From positions 2,241,181 to 2,305,180 of the forward strand of contig CP013099.1 of assembly GCA_001447805.1 (NCBI GenBank): a stretch of DNA of 64,000 nucleotides, read 5' to 3'. Of this stretch, positions 41,327 to 50,860 are shown in pieces. The first letter of the stretch is position 1; the number at the start of each line of letters is the position of its first letter. The translations under genes and the position numbers were made by a program. The notes under the pieces are model-generated. The model had not been told where the DNA came from and did not search any database. It saw only the letters and a program-made list of their open reading frames with translations. The stretch comes from Candidatus Tenderia electrophaga (lineage in GTDB: Bacteria > Pseudomonadota > Gammaproteobacteria > Tenderiales > Tenderiaceae).

Positions 41327-41956
41327 TTAGCCCCGTTCGCTCAGGACCTGGTCGATCAGGCCATACTCCACGGCTTCCTGTCCGCCCAGGAAATTGTCCC
41401 GGTCCGTATCTTTTTGAACCGTTTCAATCGACTGTCCTGTATGTTTGGCCAAAATCTTATTCAAACGTTCCCTGACCGCCAGAATTTCCCTGGCATGAAT
41501 ATCAATATCCGAGGCCTGTCCCTGAAATCCGCCCAGCGGCTGGTGGATCATGACCCGCGAATGAGGCAGGCAATACCGTTTCCCGGCCGCGCCACCCGCC
41601 AACAATAAGGCGCCCATGCTCGCCGCCTGCCCGATACACATCGTGCTTACATCCGGCTTAATAAACTGCATGGTGTCGTAAATGGCCAGGCCGGCGGTCA
41701 CCACCCCTCCGGGTGAGTTGATGTACACATGTATGTCCTTATCCGGGTTTTCCGACTCCAGAAACAACAGCTGCGCCACTACCAGGTTTGCCATATGGTC
41801 CTCGACCGGACCGACCAAAAAGATCACCCGCTCTTTCAGCAGGCGCGAATAGATGTCATAGGCGCGTTCGCCTCGAGCGCTCTGCTCGACCACCATCGGC
41901 ACCAACCCTGACGCCCATGTCTCCGCACTAGTTCCAGTCATAATATTATCGGCCAT
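41327..41956 (-). CDS. clpP: ATP-dependent Clp protease proteolytic subunit
   Basis: A 209-residue serine peptidase with an intact triad: Ser113 ([14 protein letters not shown]), His138 ([10 protein letters not shown]) and Asp187. It forms the barrel chamber that degrades proteins delivered by ClpX or ClpA. A short propeptide-like N-terminus precedes the mature protein. A terminator lies between tig and clpP, so clpPX probably has its own promoter in 41957-42032. Confidence 0.98.
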   Translation of the reverse strand: MADNIMTGTSAETWASGLVPMVVEQSARGERAYDIYSRLLKERVIFLVGPVEDHMANLVVAQLLFLESENPDKDIHVYINSPGGVVTAGLAIYDTMQFIKPDVSTMCIGQAASMGALLLAGGAAGKRYCLPHSRVMIHQPLGGFQGQASDIDIHAREILAVRERLNKILAKHTGQSIETVQKDTDRDNFLGGQEAVEYGLIDQVLSERG

Positions 41957-42032
41957 CGCTCATAATCCCTTTACTGCCAAATGCCTGCCAAAAACGGCCC
42001 AACACTATGTTACACAAAACGATTTCAGACTC

Positions 42033-42055
42033 AAAAAAAGGGGCAAAGCCCCCTT
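42033..42055 (-). terminator. Strong terminator after tig
   Basis: On the minus strand GGGGGCTTTGCCCC is followed by seven T. It lies about 15 bases after the tig stop codon and ahead of clpP. Confidence 0.92.
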
Positions 42056-42069
42056 CTTCAGCTCTTCTT

Positions 42070-43368
42070 TCATTGAGCCTCCATGATATCATCAAAGGAT
42101 TTTGTGACATCCTCGGTCTTGACTTCGGACAACAACCAGTCAACCACCTGGTCTTCCAGCACCAGGGCCTCGACCCCGGAAAGCCTTGATTTATCCTGAT
42201 AGTACCAATTTAACACAGCCTGCGGGTCTTCATAGCTCTGGGCCATTTCTTCGATTCGGGTGCGCACATTTTCGGCATCGGCCTTAAATCCCTTCTCGCG
42301 GATCAGCTCACCGACCAACAGCCCCAGCCCGACCCGACGGCGGGCCCGGTCGCCCAGTGCTTCACGTATTTCGTCGGACACCTCTTGGTCGCCCTGCATG
42401 CCCATACTTTGACGCGCCTGATTCGCCATTTGGCGGATTTCATCCTCCACCAGCGCGGCTGGCAGATCAATGGGATTGGCGTCCAGCATTTTGTCCAGCA
42501 GCTGCTCTTTGACCTTGGCTTCGATCTTCTGTTTCAGTTCGCGCTCCATGCTCTGGCGCACTTCCTGACGCAGCGTCTCCACACCGCCTTCATTGGTACC
42601 TAGCGCCTGGAGGAATTCCGGATCGTCCAGCTCGGGGAGTTTGGGGCCCTTGACCGCTTTGACGCTGACATCGAATACGGCAGGTTTGCCGGCCAAGGCT
42701 TCGCTCTGATAATTCTCGGGAAAGCTGACACTCACCTCCTTGCTGTCACCCGCCTTGGCGCCGATCAACTGGTCTTCAAAGCCCTCGATAAAACGCTTGC
42801 TGCCCAGCTCGAGCGTATAGTCCTCGGCAGTCCCGCCTTCAAAGGCCTCGCCATCGATCTTGCCGACGAAATCGATGACCAGCTGATCGCCTTCGGCGGC
42901 GGCCCGGTCGACGTCTTCCCAACCGGCACGTTGTTTGCGCAGCTTTTCCAGCATACGGTCGACATCGGCATCGGTAACCTCCACGACGGGTTTTTCCACC
43001 ACCAGATCGGCGGGCACGTCGACCTTGACTTCGGGATAGACTTCGAAGGTCGCGGTAAACGCCAGCTTATTCTCGGCCGAGGCATCGGTTTCGATCTGAG
43101 GCGTGCCGGCGGGGCGTAGATTTTCCTGCTGAATGGCTTCGTAAAAACTGCTGCGCACCAGCTCGGATTTCACCTCTTCGCGCACCTGCGCGCCAAAACG
43201 CTTCCGGATGACGCTGAACGGCACTTTGCCGGGACGAAAACCGTCAATGCGCACGCGACCGGCCATTCCCTTGAGGCGCTGTTGCACCTCTTGCTCGATC
43301 TTGTCGGCGGGCACTTCCACCGTCAATTTGCGCTCCAAACCTTGATTAGATGTTACAGATACTTGCAT
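42070..43368 (-). CDS. tig: Trigger factor
   Basis: A 432-residue ribosome-bound chaperone. The N-terminal ribosome-docking signature is present (GFRPGKVPFSVIRKRFG, about 44-60), followed by the FKBP-type prolyl isomerase domain (about 150-245; GDQLVIDFVGKIDGEAFEGG) and the long helical C-terminal chaperone arm. First gene of the tig-clpP-clpX-lon block. Stops with TGA after DIMEAQ, right before its terminator. Confidence 0.98.
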   Translation of the reverse strand: MQVSVTSNQGLERKLTVEVPADKIEQEVQQRLKGMAGRVRIDGFRPGKVPFSVIRKRFGAQVREEVKSELVRSSFYEAIQQENLRPAGTPQIETDASAENKLAFTATFEVYPEVKVDVPADLVVEKPVVEVTDADVDRMLEKLRKQRAGWEDVDRAAAEGDQLVIDFVGKIDGEAFEGGTAEDYTLELGSKRFIEGFEDQLIGAKAGDSKEVSVSFPENYQSEALAGKPAVFDVSVKAVKGPKLPELDDPEFLQALGTNEGGVETLRQEVRQSMERELKQKIEAKVKEQLLDKMLDANPIDLPAALVEDEIRQMANQARQSMGMQGDQEVSDEIREALGDRARRRVGLGLLVGELIREKGFKADAENVRTRIEEMAQSYEDPQAVLNWYYQDKSRLSGVEALVLEDQVVDWLLSEVKTEDVTKSFDDIMEAQ

Positions 43369-43475
43369 GACTCAATTCCTTAGGGACACTCGCATGTCAC
43401 TTGATTAATCGTTAAACCGATGAACTCATTTCACCGCCAAAGCTGTTGGCCAATTTGTCAGGAGACTATTAAATA

Positions 43476-43561
<86 letters not shown>

Positions 43562-43669
43562 TCATGAAAATTTCGGCGCCTAAACCCCATATCCCACGCC
43601 AAGAATAGCGCCATTATACAGAGGCTTGGCCGGTTCAGTCACCCCGGAAGTGGATTTTTTGCCATGTGT

Positions 43670-44704
43670 TCACGCCTCGCGCTGGGCGGAGGTAACGCGG
43701 CCTCGACCCGCCCGCTTCGCCTCATAAAGCGCCTGATCGGAGCGCGACACCCAGGCTGAGGCGGTGTCATTGGTCTGCAGGGCAGAGACGCCGATAGAGA
43801 GGGATATTTTGAGGGATTCGCCATCAGCCACCTCGAGGGCGCGTGACTTAATATCCGCGAGCAGTCGATTGGCCAGCATCTCGCCATCATGCAACTGGGT
43901 ATCTTGGAGGATTACGGCGAACTCATCGCCGCCGTAACGGGCGACAAAATCGGTCTTACGCGGAAAGGTTTTCCTAAGCACCTCAGCCACCTGCAGTACC
44001 ACATTGTCGCCGCGGACATGGCCATGGCGATCATTGATTTCCTTAAAATGATCGATGTCGATCATCATCAGGCAGGACGTCTGACCGGAGAACAGGCTGA
44101 GCTCTATGGTTTTCTCCAGCAGTTCATCGAAGGAGGCACGGTTGTAGAGCCGCGTCATGGGATCCAGGGCCAACTCCTGTTGCGCCTGCAGCAGTTCGTG
44201 GCGCATGCGGTTGAGCTGCGTTCCCAGTTCCTCCAGCTGGTCGCGCTGACGCTTTTTGCGATCCTCGATGGCGCGGTTGATCAGGACCACCGCCGCCACC
44301 ACCTCGGTACGCAGCTCATCGATGGAATCGCTGTCCACGGCCTTGTTGAGGCGTGAAAGGTGTTGAACCACTTCGTTATCGGCGCTTTGTTCGTCCTGAA
44401 AGGCCTCGCGCAGGCCCTGGATCACGACCCAGATCATCTGCCTGAAATCGGCAAAGCGCGCCAGCGCGAAATCATGTTCACGCTCCACCAGCTTTACCGC
44501 CAGATCGCCGATCTCATTCCAATCCAACCCGGCCTGTTTGTTTGCGGACGCCGTTGAGATTCGGCTCACCAACAGTTCACACTGCTTGACGATCTCATCG
44601 CCATCCTCGTCGCCCAGGGCCGCCGCCGATCGAGCCACGGCCTGCAGCACCTCGATGCAAGTCTTTACCGCAGGATGGGCAGTGTGTCTGATATCCTGTG
44701 CCAT
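43670..44704 (-). CDS. Diguanylate cyclase (GGDEF)
   Basis: A 344-residue cytoplasmic protein. The C-terminal catalytic domain has the active motif GGDEF at 258-262 and an inhibitory I-site RKTD at 249-252, so it should make cyclic di-GMP from two GTP and be feedback-inhibited. The N-terminal 150 residues are helical, with no membrane segment and no recognised sensor; a coiled coil (about 147-180) leads into the cyclase. It lies alone between tRNA genes, so its input signal is unknown. Confidence 0.95.
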   Translation of the reverse strand: MAQDIRHTAHPAVKTCIEVLQAVARSAAALGDEDGDEIVKQCELLVSRISTASANKQAGLDWNEIGDLAVKLVEREHDFALARFADFRQMIWVVIQGLREAFQDEQSADNEVVQHLSRLNKAVDSDSIDELRTEVVAAVVLINRAIEDRKKRQRDQLEELGTQLNRMRHELLQAQQELALDPMTRLYNRASFDELLEKTIELSLFSGQTSCLMMIDIDHFKEINDRHGHVRGDNVVLQVAEVLRKTFPRKTDFVARYGGDEFAVILQDTQLHDGEMLANRLLADIKSRALEVADGESLKISLSIGVSALQTNDTASAWVSRSDQALYEAKRAGRGRVTSAQREA

Positions 44705-44793
44705 ACACTATTTACCAAGGAAATTAACTGGGTACGGAAAGCATACCATTAAATTAAATGAACTGAGGAAAGGCGCGAGGCAGGCAAAAAAAA

Positions 44794-44869
44794 TGGTGGG
44801 CCGTCAGGGACTCGAACCCCGGACCAAGTGATTAAGAGTCACCTGCTCTACCAACTGAGCTAACGGCCC
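44794..44869 (-). tRNA. tRNA-Lys (CTT)
   Basis: A 76-base cloverleaf with encoded CCA; acceptor GGGCCGT pairs with ACGGCCC and the anticodon loop is ACTCTTA. Last tRNA of a four-gene cluster. Confidence 0.96.
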
Positions 44870-44883
44870 CACAAACTTTAAAC

Positions 44884-44960
44884 TGGGGTGAACGATGGGA
44901 CTCGAACCCACGACAACCGGAATCACAATCCGGGGCTCTACCAACTGAGCTACGCTCACC
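44884..44960 (-). tRNA. tRNA-His (GTG)
   Basis: A 77-base cloverleaf including the extra 5' G characteristic of tRNA-His, anticodon loop TTGTGAT, encoded CCA. Confidence 0.97.
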
Positions 44961-45049
44961 ATAAAACCACATCAATTATAAAATCCGGCGAGTGCCTCGT
45001 CACGCGTCTAAGGGCACAAATCAGCGAGGCGGACACCGGACCTGCAAAC

Positions 45050-45126
45050 TGGCGCGCCCGGCAGGACTCGAACCTGCTACCCTCGGCTTAGAAGGCCGAT
45101 GCTCTATCCGGATGAGCTACGGGCGC
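45050..45126 (-). tRNA. tRNA-Arg (TCT)
   Basis: A 77-base cloverleaf; acceptor GCGCCCG pairs with CGGGCGC, anticodon loop CTTCTAA, encoded CCA. Confidence 0.97.
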
Positions 45127-45170
45127 ACATTAATCCACTATTGTTTCCAACGCCGCCCGTTGAGTCAATT

Positions 45171-45247
45171 TGGTCGGGGCAGAGGGATTCGAACCCCCGA
45201 CATCCTGCTCCCAAAGCAGGCGCGCTACCAGACTGCGCTATGCCCCG
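45171..45247 (-). tRNA. tRNA-Pro (TGG)
   Basis: A 77-base cloverleaf; acceptor CGGGGCA, anticodon loop TTTGGGA, encoded CCA. First of the Pro-Arg-His-Lys cluster in transcription order. Confidence 0.97.
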
Positions 45248-45354
45248 CTGCCACGCCAGCACCTGGCGAAACAGGCGGGGTGGCGTAAAGGACGGCAATA
45301 ATACTCGGCAGGCCCCCCAGCGTCAATGGATAATTGGCAGTGTTTTCAACAATG

Positions 45355-46494
45355 TTACCAATCTTGGGCGCGCAATCCGCGCCACGTGATCAGAAACGCC
45401 AGCGCACTCATCAGGGCCGCCGCCGTGAAGGTAACGGCGGCGCCGACACCGCTCCACAGATAACCACTCAACAGACTGCCGACTGCGCCCCCGGCACCGA
45501 AACTGAGACTGCTGTAAAGCGCCTGCCCCCTGCCCTGGTGGCGGCCGGTGAAGATATGATGGATCAGATGGATGGCGACGGCGTGATAAATGCCGAAACT
45601 GGCCGCGTGCAGCAACTGGGCGAACACCATTACCGACAACCATTCGACGCACCAGCCGATCAAAACCCAACGCAGTGTGGTCAAGGCCAGGCTGAGTAAT
45701 AACAATATCTTGGGTCCGAAACGCGGCAACAAACGGTGCATCAGCAGAAAAACGCCGATCTCCGCGGCCACCCCCAAGGCCCACAACCCGCCGATCAGGC
45801 CGCGGCTGTAATCGCTCGCCTCAAGATAGATGGTATAGAAGGTGTAATAAGGTCCGTGACTGGCCTGCAGCAGAAAACATACCAACAACACCGTGATCAC
45901 CTGCGGTCGGCGCAGCACCTGCCAGATGGAGCCGCCGTGATGTTCCAGCACTTCACCCCGTTCGCGCGGCACCAGCCAGGTGGACAAGGCCAGCCCGGCC
46001 AGCAGCGCCAGGAATACCCAGGGCACCATGCCCGTGCCGAAGGAGTCCAACAACGAGCCCACCAGCACGACCGCCAGAATGAATCCCACCGATCCCCACA
46101 GCCGCACCGCGCTGTAACGCTGCGGCTGGTCGCCCAGCATGTTCATGGTGGTGGCCTCGAACTGCGGCAGGGCGGCATTCCAAAAGAAGCTGAACAGGCA
46201 CATCACCGCCGCGATCCACCAATAGCCCTGATCCAGGAACACGCCGCAAAAGGCGATCAAGGCCAAAAAAGTGGCCAAGCGGGTGATCTCCACCCGCCGG
46301 CCGCTGTGATCCGCAACCCAGCCCCAGATGTTGGGCGCCACGATCTTGGTGGCCATAATCAGAGCCATCAGTTCGCCGATCTCGGCCGGCCCGAACCCCA
46401 GGGATTTCAGATACAGGGACCAATAGGGGACCAGGACCCCCAGCGAGCCGAAGAAAAACAGATAGAAATTTGATAATCGCCAATAAGGCATCAA
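45355..46494 (-). CDS. Major facilitator superfamily transporter
   Basis: A 379-residue permease with 12 predicted helices of the MFS_1-like group that includes HcaT (phenylpropionate). Visible marks are the N-terminal YWRLSNFYLFFFGSLGVLVP, the loop WGWVADHSGRRVEI resembling the MFS G-x-x-x-D-x-x-G-R-R loop, and AVRLWGSVGFILAVVLVGSL. The substrate cannot be deduced. The gene starts six bases after the aroC stop, as part of the prmB-aroC strand unit. Confidence 0.88.
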   Translation of the reverse strand: MMPYWRLSNFYLFFFGSLGVLVPYWSLYLKSLGFGPAEIGELMALIMATKIVAPNIWGWVADHSGRRVEITRLATFLALIAFCGVFLDQGYWWIAAVMCLFSFFWNAALPQFEATTMNMLGDQPQRYSAVRLWGSVGFILAVVLVGSLLDSFGTGMVPWVFLALLAGLALSTWLVPRERGEVLEHHGGSIWQVLRRPQVITVLLVCFLLQASHGPYYTFYTIYLEASDYSRGLIGGLWALGVAAEIGVFLLMHRLLPRFGPKILLLLSLALTTLRWVLIGWCVEWLSVMVFAQLLHAASFGIYHAVAIHLIHHIFTGRHQGRGQALYSSLSFGAGGAVGSLLSGYLWSGVGAAVTFTAAALMSALAFLITWRGLRAQDW

Positions 46495-46500
46495 CCCAGC

Positions 46501-47595
46501 TTAGCCCGCCGGGATGATGGGTGTTTCCGATTTAACGTCCAGATTCTGGGCGCGGTGGCGCAACAAGTGGTCCATCAACACCAGCGCCAGCATGGCCTCG
46601 GCGATGGGGGTGGCGCGGATACCGACACAGGGGTCGTGGCGGCCGGTGGTGACCACCTCTACCGGCGCGCCCTGCAGATCGACGCTGTGACCGGGCAGGC
46701 GCAGGCTGGACGTGGGCTTGAGCGCCATGCTCACGATAATATCCTGACCGGTGGAAATACCGCCCAGCACGCCGCCGGCATTATTACTGAGAAAGCCCGC
46801 CGGGGTGATCTCGTCACGGTGTTCGGTACCCTTCTGTTCGATGCAGGCAAAACCGGCACCGACTTCAACACCCTTGACCGCGTTGATGCTCATCATGGCA
46901 TGGGCGATATCGGCCTCCAGGCGGTCGAAGATGGGCTCGCCCAGGCCGGGCATCATGCCGCTGGCCACTACGTTGATGCGGGCACCGATGGAATCACCCG
47001 ATTTGCGCAGGGCATCCATGTATTCCTCCATCTCGGCCACCTTGCCGGCGTCGGGACAGAAGAAGGGGTTTTGGCCCACCTGATCCCAATCCAACGCCTC
47101 GGCCTTAATGGGACCGAGCTGGGCCAAATAGCCGCGAATTTCGATGCCTTGGGTGTGTTGCAGATACTTTTTGGCGATAGCCCCGGCGGCAACACGCATG
47201 GCGGTCTCGCGCGCCGAGGAACGGCCGCCGCCGCGATAATCGCGGATACCGTATTTCTGCTGATAGGTGTAGTCGGCATGGCCGGGGCGAAAGCGGTCCA
47301 TGATCTTGGAGTAATCCTTGGAACGCTGGTCGGTGTTCCGGATCAATAGGCCGATGGGCGTGCCGGTGGTTTTACCCTCGAAGACGCCCGACAGAATCTC
47401 GACCTCGTCCGCCTCGCGGCGCTGAGTGGTGTGGCGCGAGGTACCTGGTTTACGCCGGTCCAGATCCCGCTGTAGATCGGCCGCGCTCAATGCCAATCCC
47501 GGCGGGCAACCGTCCACGATCGCCCCCAACGCCGGGCCGTGGCTTTCGCCGAAGGTGGTGACGGTAAACAATTTTCCGAAGCTGTTGCCTGACAT
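46501..47595 (-). CDS. aroC: Chorismate synthase
   Basis: A 364-residue enzyme that converts 5-enolpyruvylshikimate-3-phosphate to chorismate using reduced FMN. The three family signatures are present: [18 protein letters not shown] near the start, the central [20 protein letters not shown], and late [10 protein letters not shown]-like and [17 protein letters not shown]. Length is normal. Confidence 0.98.
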   Translation of the reverse strand: MSGNSFGKLFTVTTFGESHGPALGAIVDGCPPGLALSAADLQRDLDRRKPGTSRHTTQRREADEVEILSGVFEGKTTGTPIGLLIRNTDQRSKDYSKIMDRFRPGHADYTYQQKYGIRDYRGGGRSSARETAMRVAAGAIAKKYLQHTQGIEIRGYLAQLGPIKAEALDWDQVGQNPFFCPDAGKVAEMEEYMDALRKSGDSIGARINVVASGMMPGLGEPIFDRLEADIAHAMMSINAVKGVEVGAGFACIEQKGTEHRDEITPAGFLSNNAGGVLGGISTGQDIIVSMALKPTSSLRLPGHSVDLQGAPVEVVTTGRHDPCVGIRATPIAEAMLALVLMDHLLRHRAQNLDVKSETPIIPAG

Positions 47596-47711
47596 GGGAT
47601 GCCTCTGCGGGATGCCGAATGGTAGGCCGCGATTCTACCATATAAACGTCTGTTTTCTATGTTAAAACAGCCGCGTCGGCGGCGACGGGGTTAGTCCGGT
47701 GAGAACGGCGG

Positions 47712-49094
47712 CTAGATCACTTTGGAGAAACGCTGGGCGCTGGTGTGGCGCAGGTACTTGTCAAACACCATGCAAATATTGCGGATCAGCAGGCGTCCCT
47801 TGGCGGCGACGTGGATGCCTGCGTCATCGAGGCCGAGCAGTCCGTCGCGTTCCATGTCCCGGAGCGTCTCCATTTCGACCTTGAAGTAATCATTGAAATC
47901 GATCTTGTATTGCTGTTCGATCTGCGCCTTGTTCAGGTCGAAGTTACAGATCAGCCGGGTGATCACGGCGCGACGCAGCACATCGTCGGCATCCAGCTCG
48001 ATGCCGCGAAACACCGGCAGCTGACCGGCGTCGATGCTGGCGTAATACGCGTCCAAGGTACGCTGGTTTTGGCTGTAGCTGTCCCCCACCATGCCGATGG
48101 AGGTGACGCCCAGACCGATCAGGTCGCAGCCGGCGTGGGTGGAATAGCCCTGGAAATTGCGATACAGCTTGCCCTCACGCTGGGCCACCGCCAACTCGTC
48201 GTCGGGCTTGGCGAAGTGGTCCATGCCGATATAGACATAGCCGGCGCTTTGCAAGCGCTCCGCCGTCATTTGCAGGATATCGAGCTTGGCCGCCGGCGAG
48301 GGCAGATCGGCCTCGTTGATGCGACGCTGCGGTTTGAACATCTCCGGCAAATGAGCGTAGTTGAAAATGGACAGACGGTCGGGATCCACCGCCAGCACCC
48401 GCTCGAGCGTGCGCGCGAAGCTGTCCACGGTCTGGTGCGGCAGGCCGTAGATCAGGTCGAGACTGATGGACTTGAAGCCCTCCTTGCGCGCCGCCGCCAA
48501 CGCCGCCATGGTCTCCTGCTCCGACTGGATGCGGTTGACCGCCTTCTGCACCTGCGCCTCGAAATCCTGCACGCCCAGACTCATGCGATTGAAACCCAGC
48601 CTGCGTAACAGGGCCACGGTCTCGCCCGTCACTTCACGCGGGTCGATCTCGATGGAATATTCACCGCTGTCGTCGTCATGCAGTTTAAAGTGCTTGCGCG
48701 TGGTCTCCATCAGCTCGGTCATTTGTGCGTGGCTGATAAAGGTGGGCGTACCACCGCCCCAGTGCAGCTGGTCGACCATGCGATTGTCGTCGAACAGCTC
48801 GGCCTGCAGGGCCATCTCTTTGTAGACCCTGTCGAGATAGGGACTGGCCAGGCCGCGGTCCTTGGTGGCTATCTTGTTGCAGCCGCAATAGAAACAGACC
48901 GTGTCGCAGAAGGGAATATGGAAATACAGCGACAGCGGCCGGGCGGAGACATTGGTGCCCTGGGCGACGCGGCGATAGTCTTCCTCGCCGAAGCCTTCAT
49001 GAAACTGCACCGCGGTGGGGTATGAGGTATAGCGCGGCCCCGATGTGTCGTAACGTTTAATCAGTTCCAGATCGAATATCAGGGATTGATCCAC
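47712..49094 (-). CDS. hemN: Oxygen-independent coproporphyrinogen III oxidase
   Basis: A 460-residue radical SAM enzyme of anaerobic haem synthesis. The iron-sulfur ligands are Cys63, Cys67 and Cys70 (HIPFCDTVCFYCGCNK), followed by the extra Cys typical of true HemN. Later HWGGGTPTFIS and GVQDFEAQVQKAVNR match the family and separate it from HemW-type proteins. Length is that of HemN. No FNR site was found by eye. Confidence 0.96.
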   Translation of the reverse strand: MDQSLIFDLELIKRYDTSGPRYTSYPTAVQFHEGFGEEDYRRVAQGTNVSARPLSLYFHIPFCDTVCFYCGCNKIATKDRGLASPYLDRVYKEMALQAELFDDNRMVDQLHWGGGTPTFISHAQMTELMETTRKHFKLHDDDSGEYSIEIDPREVTGETVALLRRLGFNRMSLGVQDFEAQVQKAVNRIQSEQETMAALAAARKEGFKSISLDLIYGLPHQTVDSFARTLERVLAVDPDRLSIFNYAHLPEMFKPQRRINEADLPSPAAKLDILQMTAERLQSAGYVYIGMDHFAKPDDELAVAQREGKLYRNFQGYSTHAGCDLIGLGVTSIGMVGDSYSQNQRTLDAYYASIDAGQLPVFRGIELDADDVLRRAVITRLICNFDLNKAQIEQQYKIDFNDYFKVEMETLRDMERDGLLGLDDAGIHVAAKGRLLIRNICMVFDKYLRHTSAQRFSKVI

Positions 49095-49162
49095 ACTCTG
49101 CTCCTCCAGAAATGGTTCGCCTTCAGTTGATCGACTGATTATAGGGGAATTCGGCCCGGGAT

Positions 49163-50101
49163 TTAAGTCGTATGACAGGCCTGCCGGAACAGCGCGTGGT
49201 ACTCGCTCAGCACCTCGGCCTGGAGCAGAAACACGCCGTGGCCGCCGCGCTCGAATTCGAGCCAGACAAAGGGCACCTCGGGAAAGCGGTTCACCAGCGC
49301 CGCCTCACTGTTGCCCACCTCCACCACCAGCACGCCGTCGCGGCTCAGGTGATCGCTGGCCTGGGCCAGGATCTGCAGCACGATCTCCAGACCGTCCTCC
49401 CCCGCCGCCAGCCCCAGGGCCGGTTCGCGGCGGAACTCCTCGGGCATGGCGGCCATGTCCTCGGCATCCACGTAAGGGGGATTGGAGACGATAAGATCGT
49501 AGCGTTTGCCCTTGAGCCCGGCGAATAGGTCGGTCTGCACGGCGCGTACCTGATCCTGCAACTGGTGGCGCTCGATGTTGATCTTGGCCACGTCCAGCGC
49601 CTCGGCGGAGACATCCGCCGCGTCCACTTCGGCCCACGGAAAGGCGGCGGCACAGGCGATGGCGATGCAGCCGCTACCGCTGCACAAATCAAGGATCTTC
49701 TCGGTACGCTCCTCGTCCACCCAGGGGGCGAAACGCGCCTCGATCAGCTCGGCGAAGGGTGAACGGGGCACCAGCACGCGCTGGTCGACATAAAAACTCA
49801 TACCGCCGAACCAGGCCTCATGGGTCAGATAAGGCGCCGGCAGACGCTCGACAATGCGGCGCCTGAACAGGCTCAGCACCGCCTCTTTCTCGGCCTCGGT
49901 CAGGCGGGCATGGTACATCTCGGGCGCCAGCCCCGGCGCCAAATTGAGGGCGTGCAGCACCAGGAACAAGGCTTCGTCCACGGCATTGTCCGTGCCATGA
50001 CCGAAATAGAGCTTGGCCTCGTTGAAACGGCTGGCGCCCCAGCGCACAAAATCCACCACGCTGTGAAGCTGCGCCGCCGCCTGATCGAAAGTGTTATTCA
50101 A
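49163..50101 (-). CDS. prmB: Ribosomal protein L3 N5-glutamine methyltransferase PrmB
   Basis: A 312-residue SAM-dependent methyltransferase. Motif I is DLCSGSGCIAIACAAAFP, and the glutamine-methyltransferase motif NPPY lies in IVSNPPYVDAEDM. N-terminal HEAWFGGMSFYVDQRVLVPR fits PrmB better than the release-factor enzyme PrmC. It is usually paired with aroC; here hemN sits between them. It follows the hypothetical gene by 30 bases. Confidence 0.94.
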   Translation of the reverse strand: MNNTFDQAAAQLHSVVDFVRWGASRFNEAKLYFGHGTDNAVDEALFLVLHALNLAPGLAPEMYHARLTEAEKEAVLSLFRRRIVERLPAPYLTHEAWFGGMSFYVDQRVLVPRSPFAELIEARFAPWVDEERTEKILDLCSGSGCIAIACAAAFPWAEVDAADVSAEALDVAKINIERHQLQDQVRAVQTDLFAGLKGKRYDLIVSNPPYVDAEDMAAMPEEFRREPALGLAAGEDGLEIVLQILAQASDHLSRDGVLVVEVGNSEAALVNRFPEVPFVWLEFERGGHGVFLLQAEVLSEYHALFRQACHTT

Positions 50102-50131
50102 AGGAGTACCACCCGGTTTTGAAGAATGACT

Positions 50132-50833
50132 CTATTTATCGGATAAATAGGCGGAAAACAAGGGGCGCATGCTTTCCATCACGGCCTCGGCACGCATCGG
50201 GAACATGCCGGAAAAGACATCCCACTCCATCAGACTGCGGGCAATACTGCCGTCCTGGCGCGCTGCTTTCAGACGTGCCGACAGACCGGTGTTGACCGTC
50301 TCCAGGTTGGCGTAGATCTCGGACAAGCCGTCCAAATCGGCAGCGCCCTCCTTGCCGGCCTGACGGCGCACGAATTGCGCCATGGCATAGGCGGTGACGG
50401 CGCGGTAGATGGTCTCCGCCTCGGTGGCCAGGGGCAGATGGAACCGCGCCAGCGGACGGAAATAAGCCGCATGGGGACAATCACTGGTGGCCATCAGCAG
50501 GCCGATGAGCGAGCCCAGCGCCTTCTGCACCGTGGCGGAGACAATCACCGCCCGGTCGGCGGTCTTGACCTCAAGTTTTACCGTATCGAGCAGGTCCAGA
50601 TCGTTGTAGTCCTCCACCAGCTTGACCAGATTCAGGGCGGCGGGGCAATAGGCATGTTCGTTGGGCTTGAGCGGGCAGTTAGTACATTTCTGAAACTCCA
50701 GGGCGGCCCACTCCGGCGGCTTTGGGGGCAGCCAGGCCACCGGCACCAGGGTGTCGCTGCGCAGGTGCAGCTCCAAAACCCGCTCCGGGCCGTCAGGAAA
50801 GATCAATTTGTACTGAACCTTGTTAATGTCCAC
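50132..50833 (-). CDS. Conserved hypothetical protein with Cys motif
   Basis: A 233-residue soluble protein of no family that I can name with confidence. It begins with a beta-rich segment (VQYKLIFPDGPERVLELHLR), then a cysteine triad at Cys50, Cys53 and Cys63 (KCTNCPLKPNEHAYCPAALN), and a fourth Cys near 118 in TSDCPHAAYF. The rest is helical (SEIYANLETVNTGLSARLKA). Four Cys of this kind could bind zinc or an iron-sulfur cluster (inference). It lies between ald and prmB on the same strand. Confidence 0.8.
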   Translation of the reverse strand: MDINKVQYKLIFPDGPERVLELHLRSDTLVPVAWLPPKPPEWAALEFQKCTNCPLKPNEHAYCPAALNLVKLVEDYNDLDLLDTVKLEVKTADRAVIVSATVQKALGSLIGLLMATSDCPHAAYFRPLARFHLPLATEAETIYRAVTAYAMAQFVRRQAGKEGAADLDGLSEIYANLETVNTGLSARLKAARQDGSIARSLMEWDVFSGMFPMRAEAVMESMRPLFSAYLSDK

Positions 50834-50860
50834 GCGCCGCTCCTGTGATTTCGGGATTGA

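Noticed and set aside
49095-49162. Possible FNR/ANR site before hemN
   Set aside because: TTGATCGACTGATT has only one good half-site; the second half does not match.
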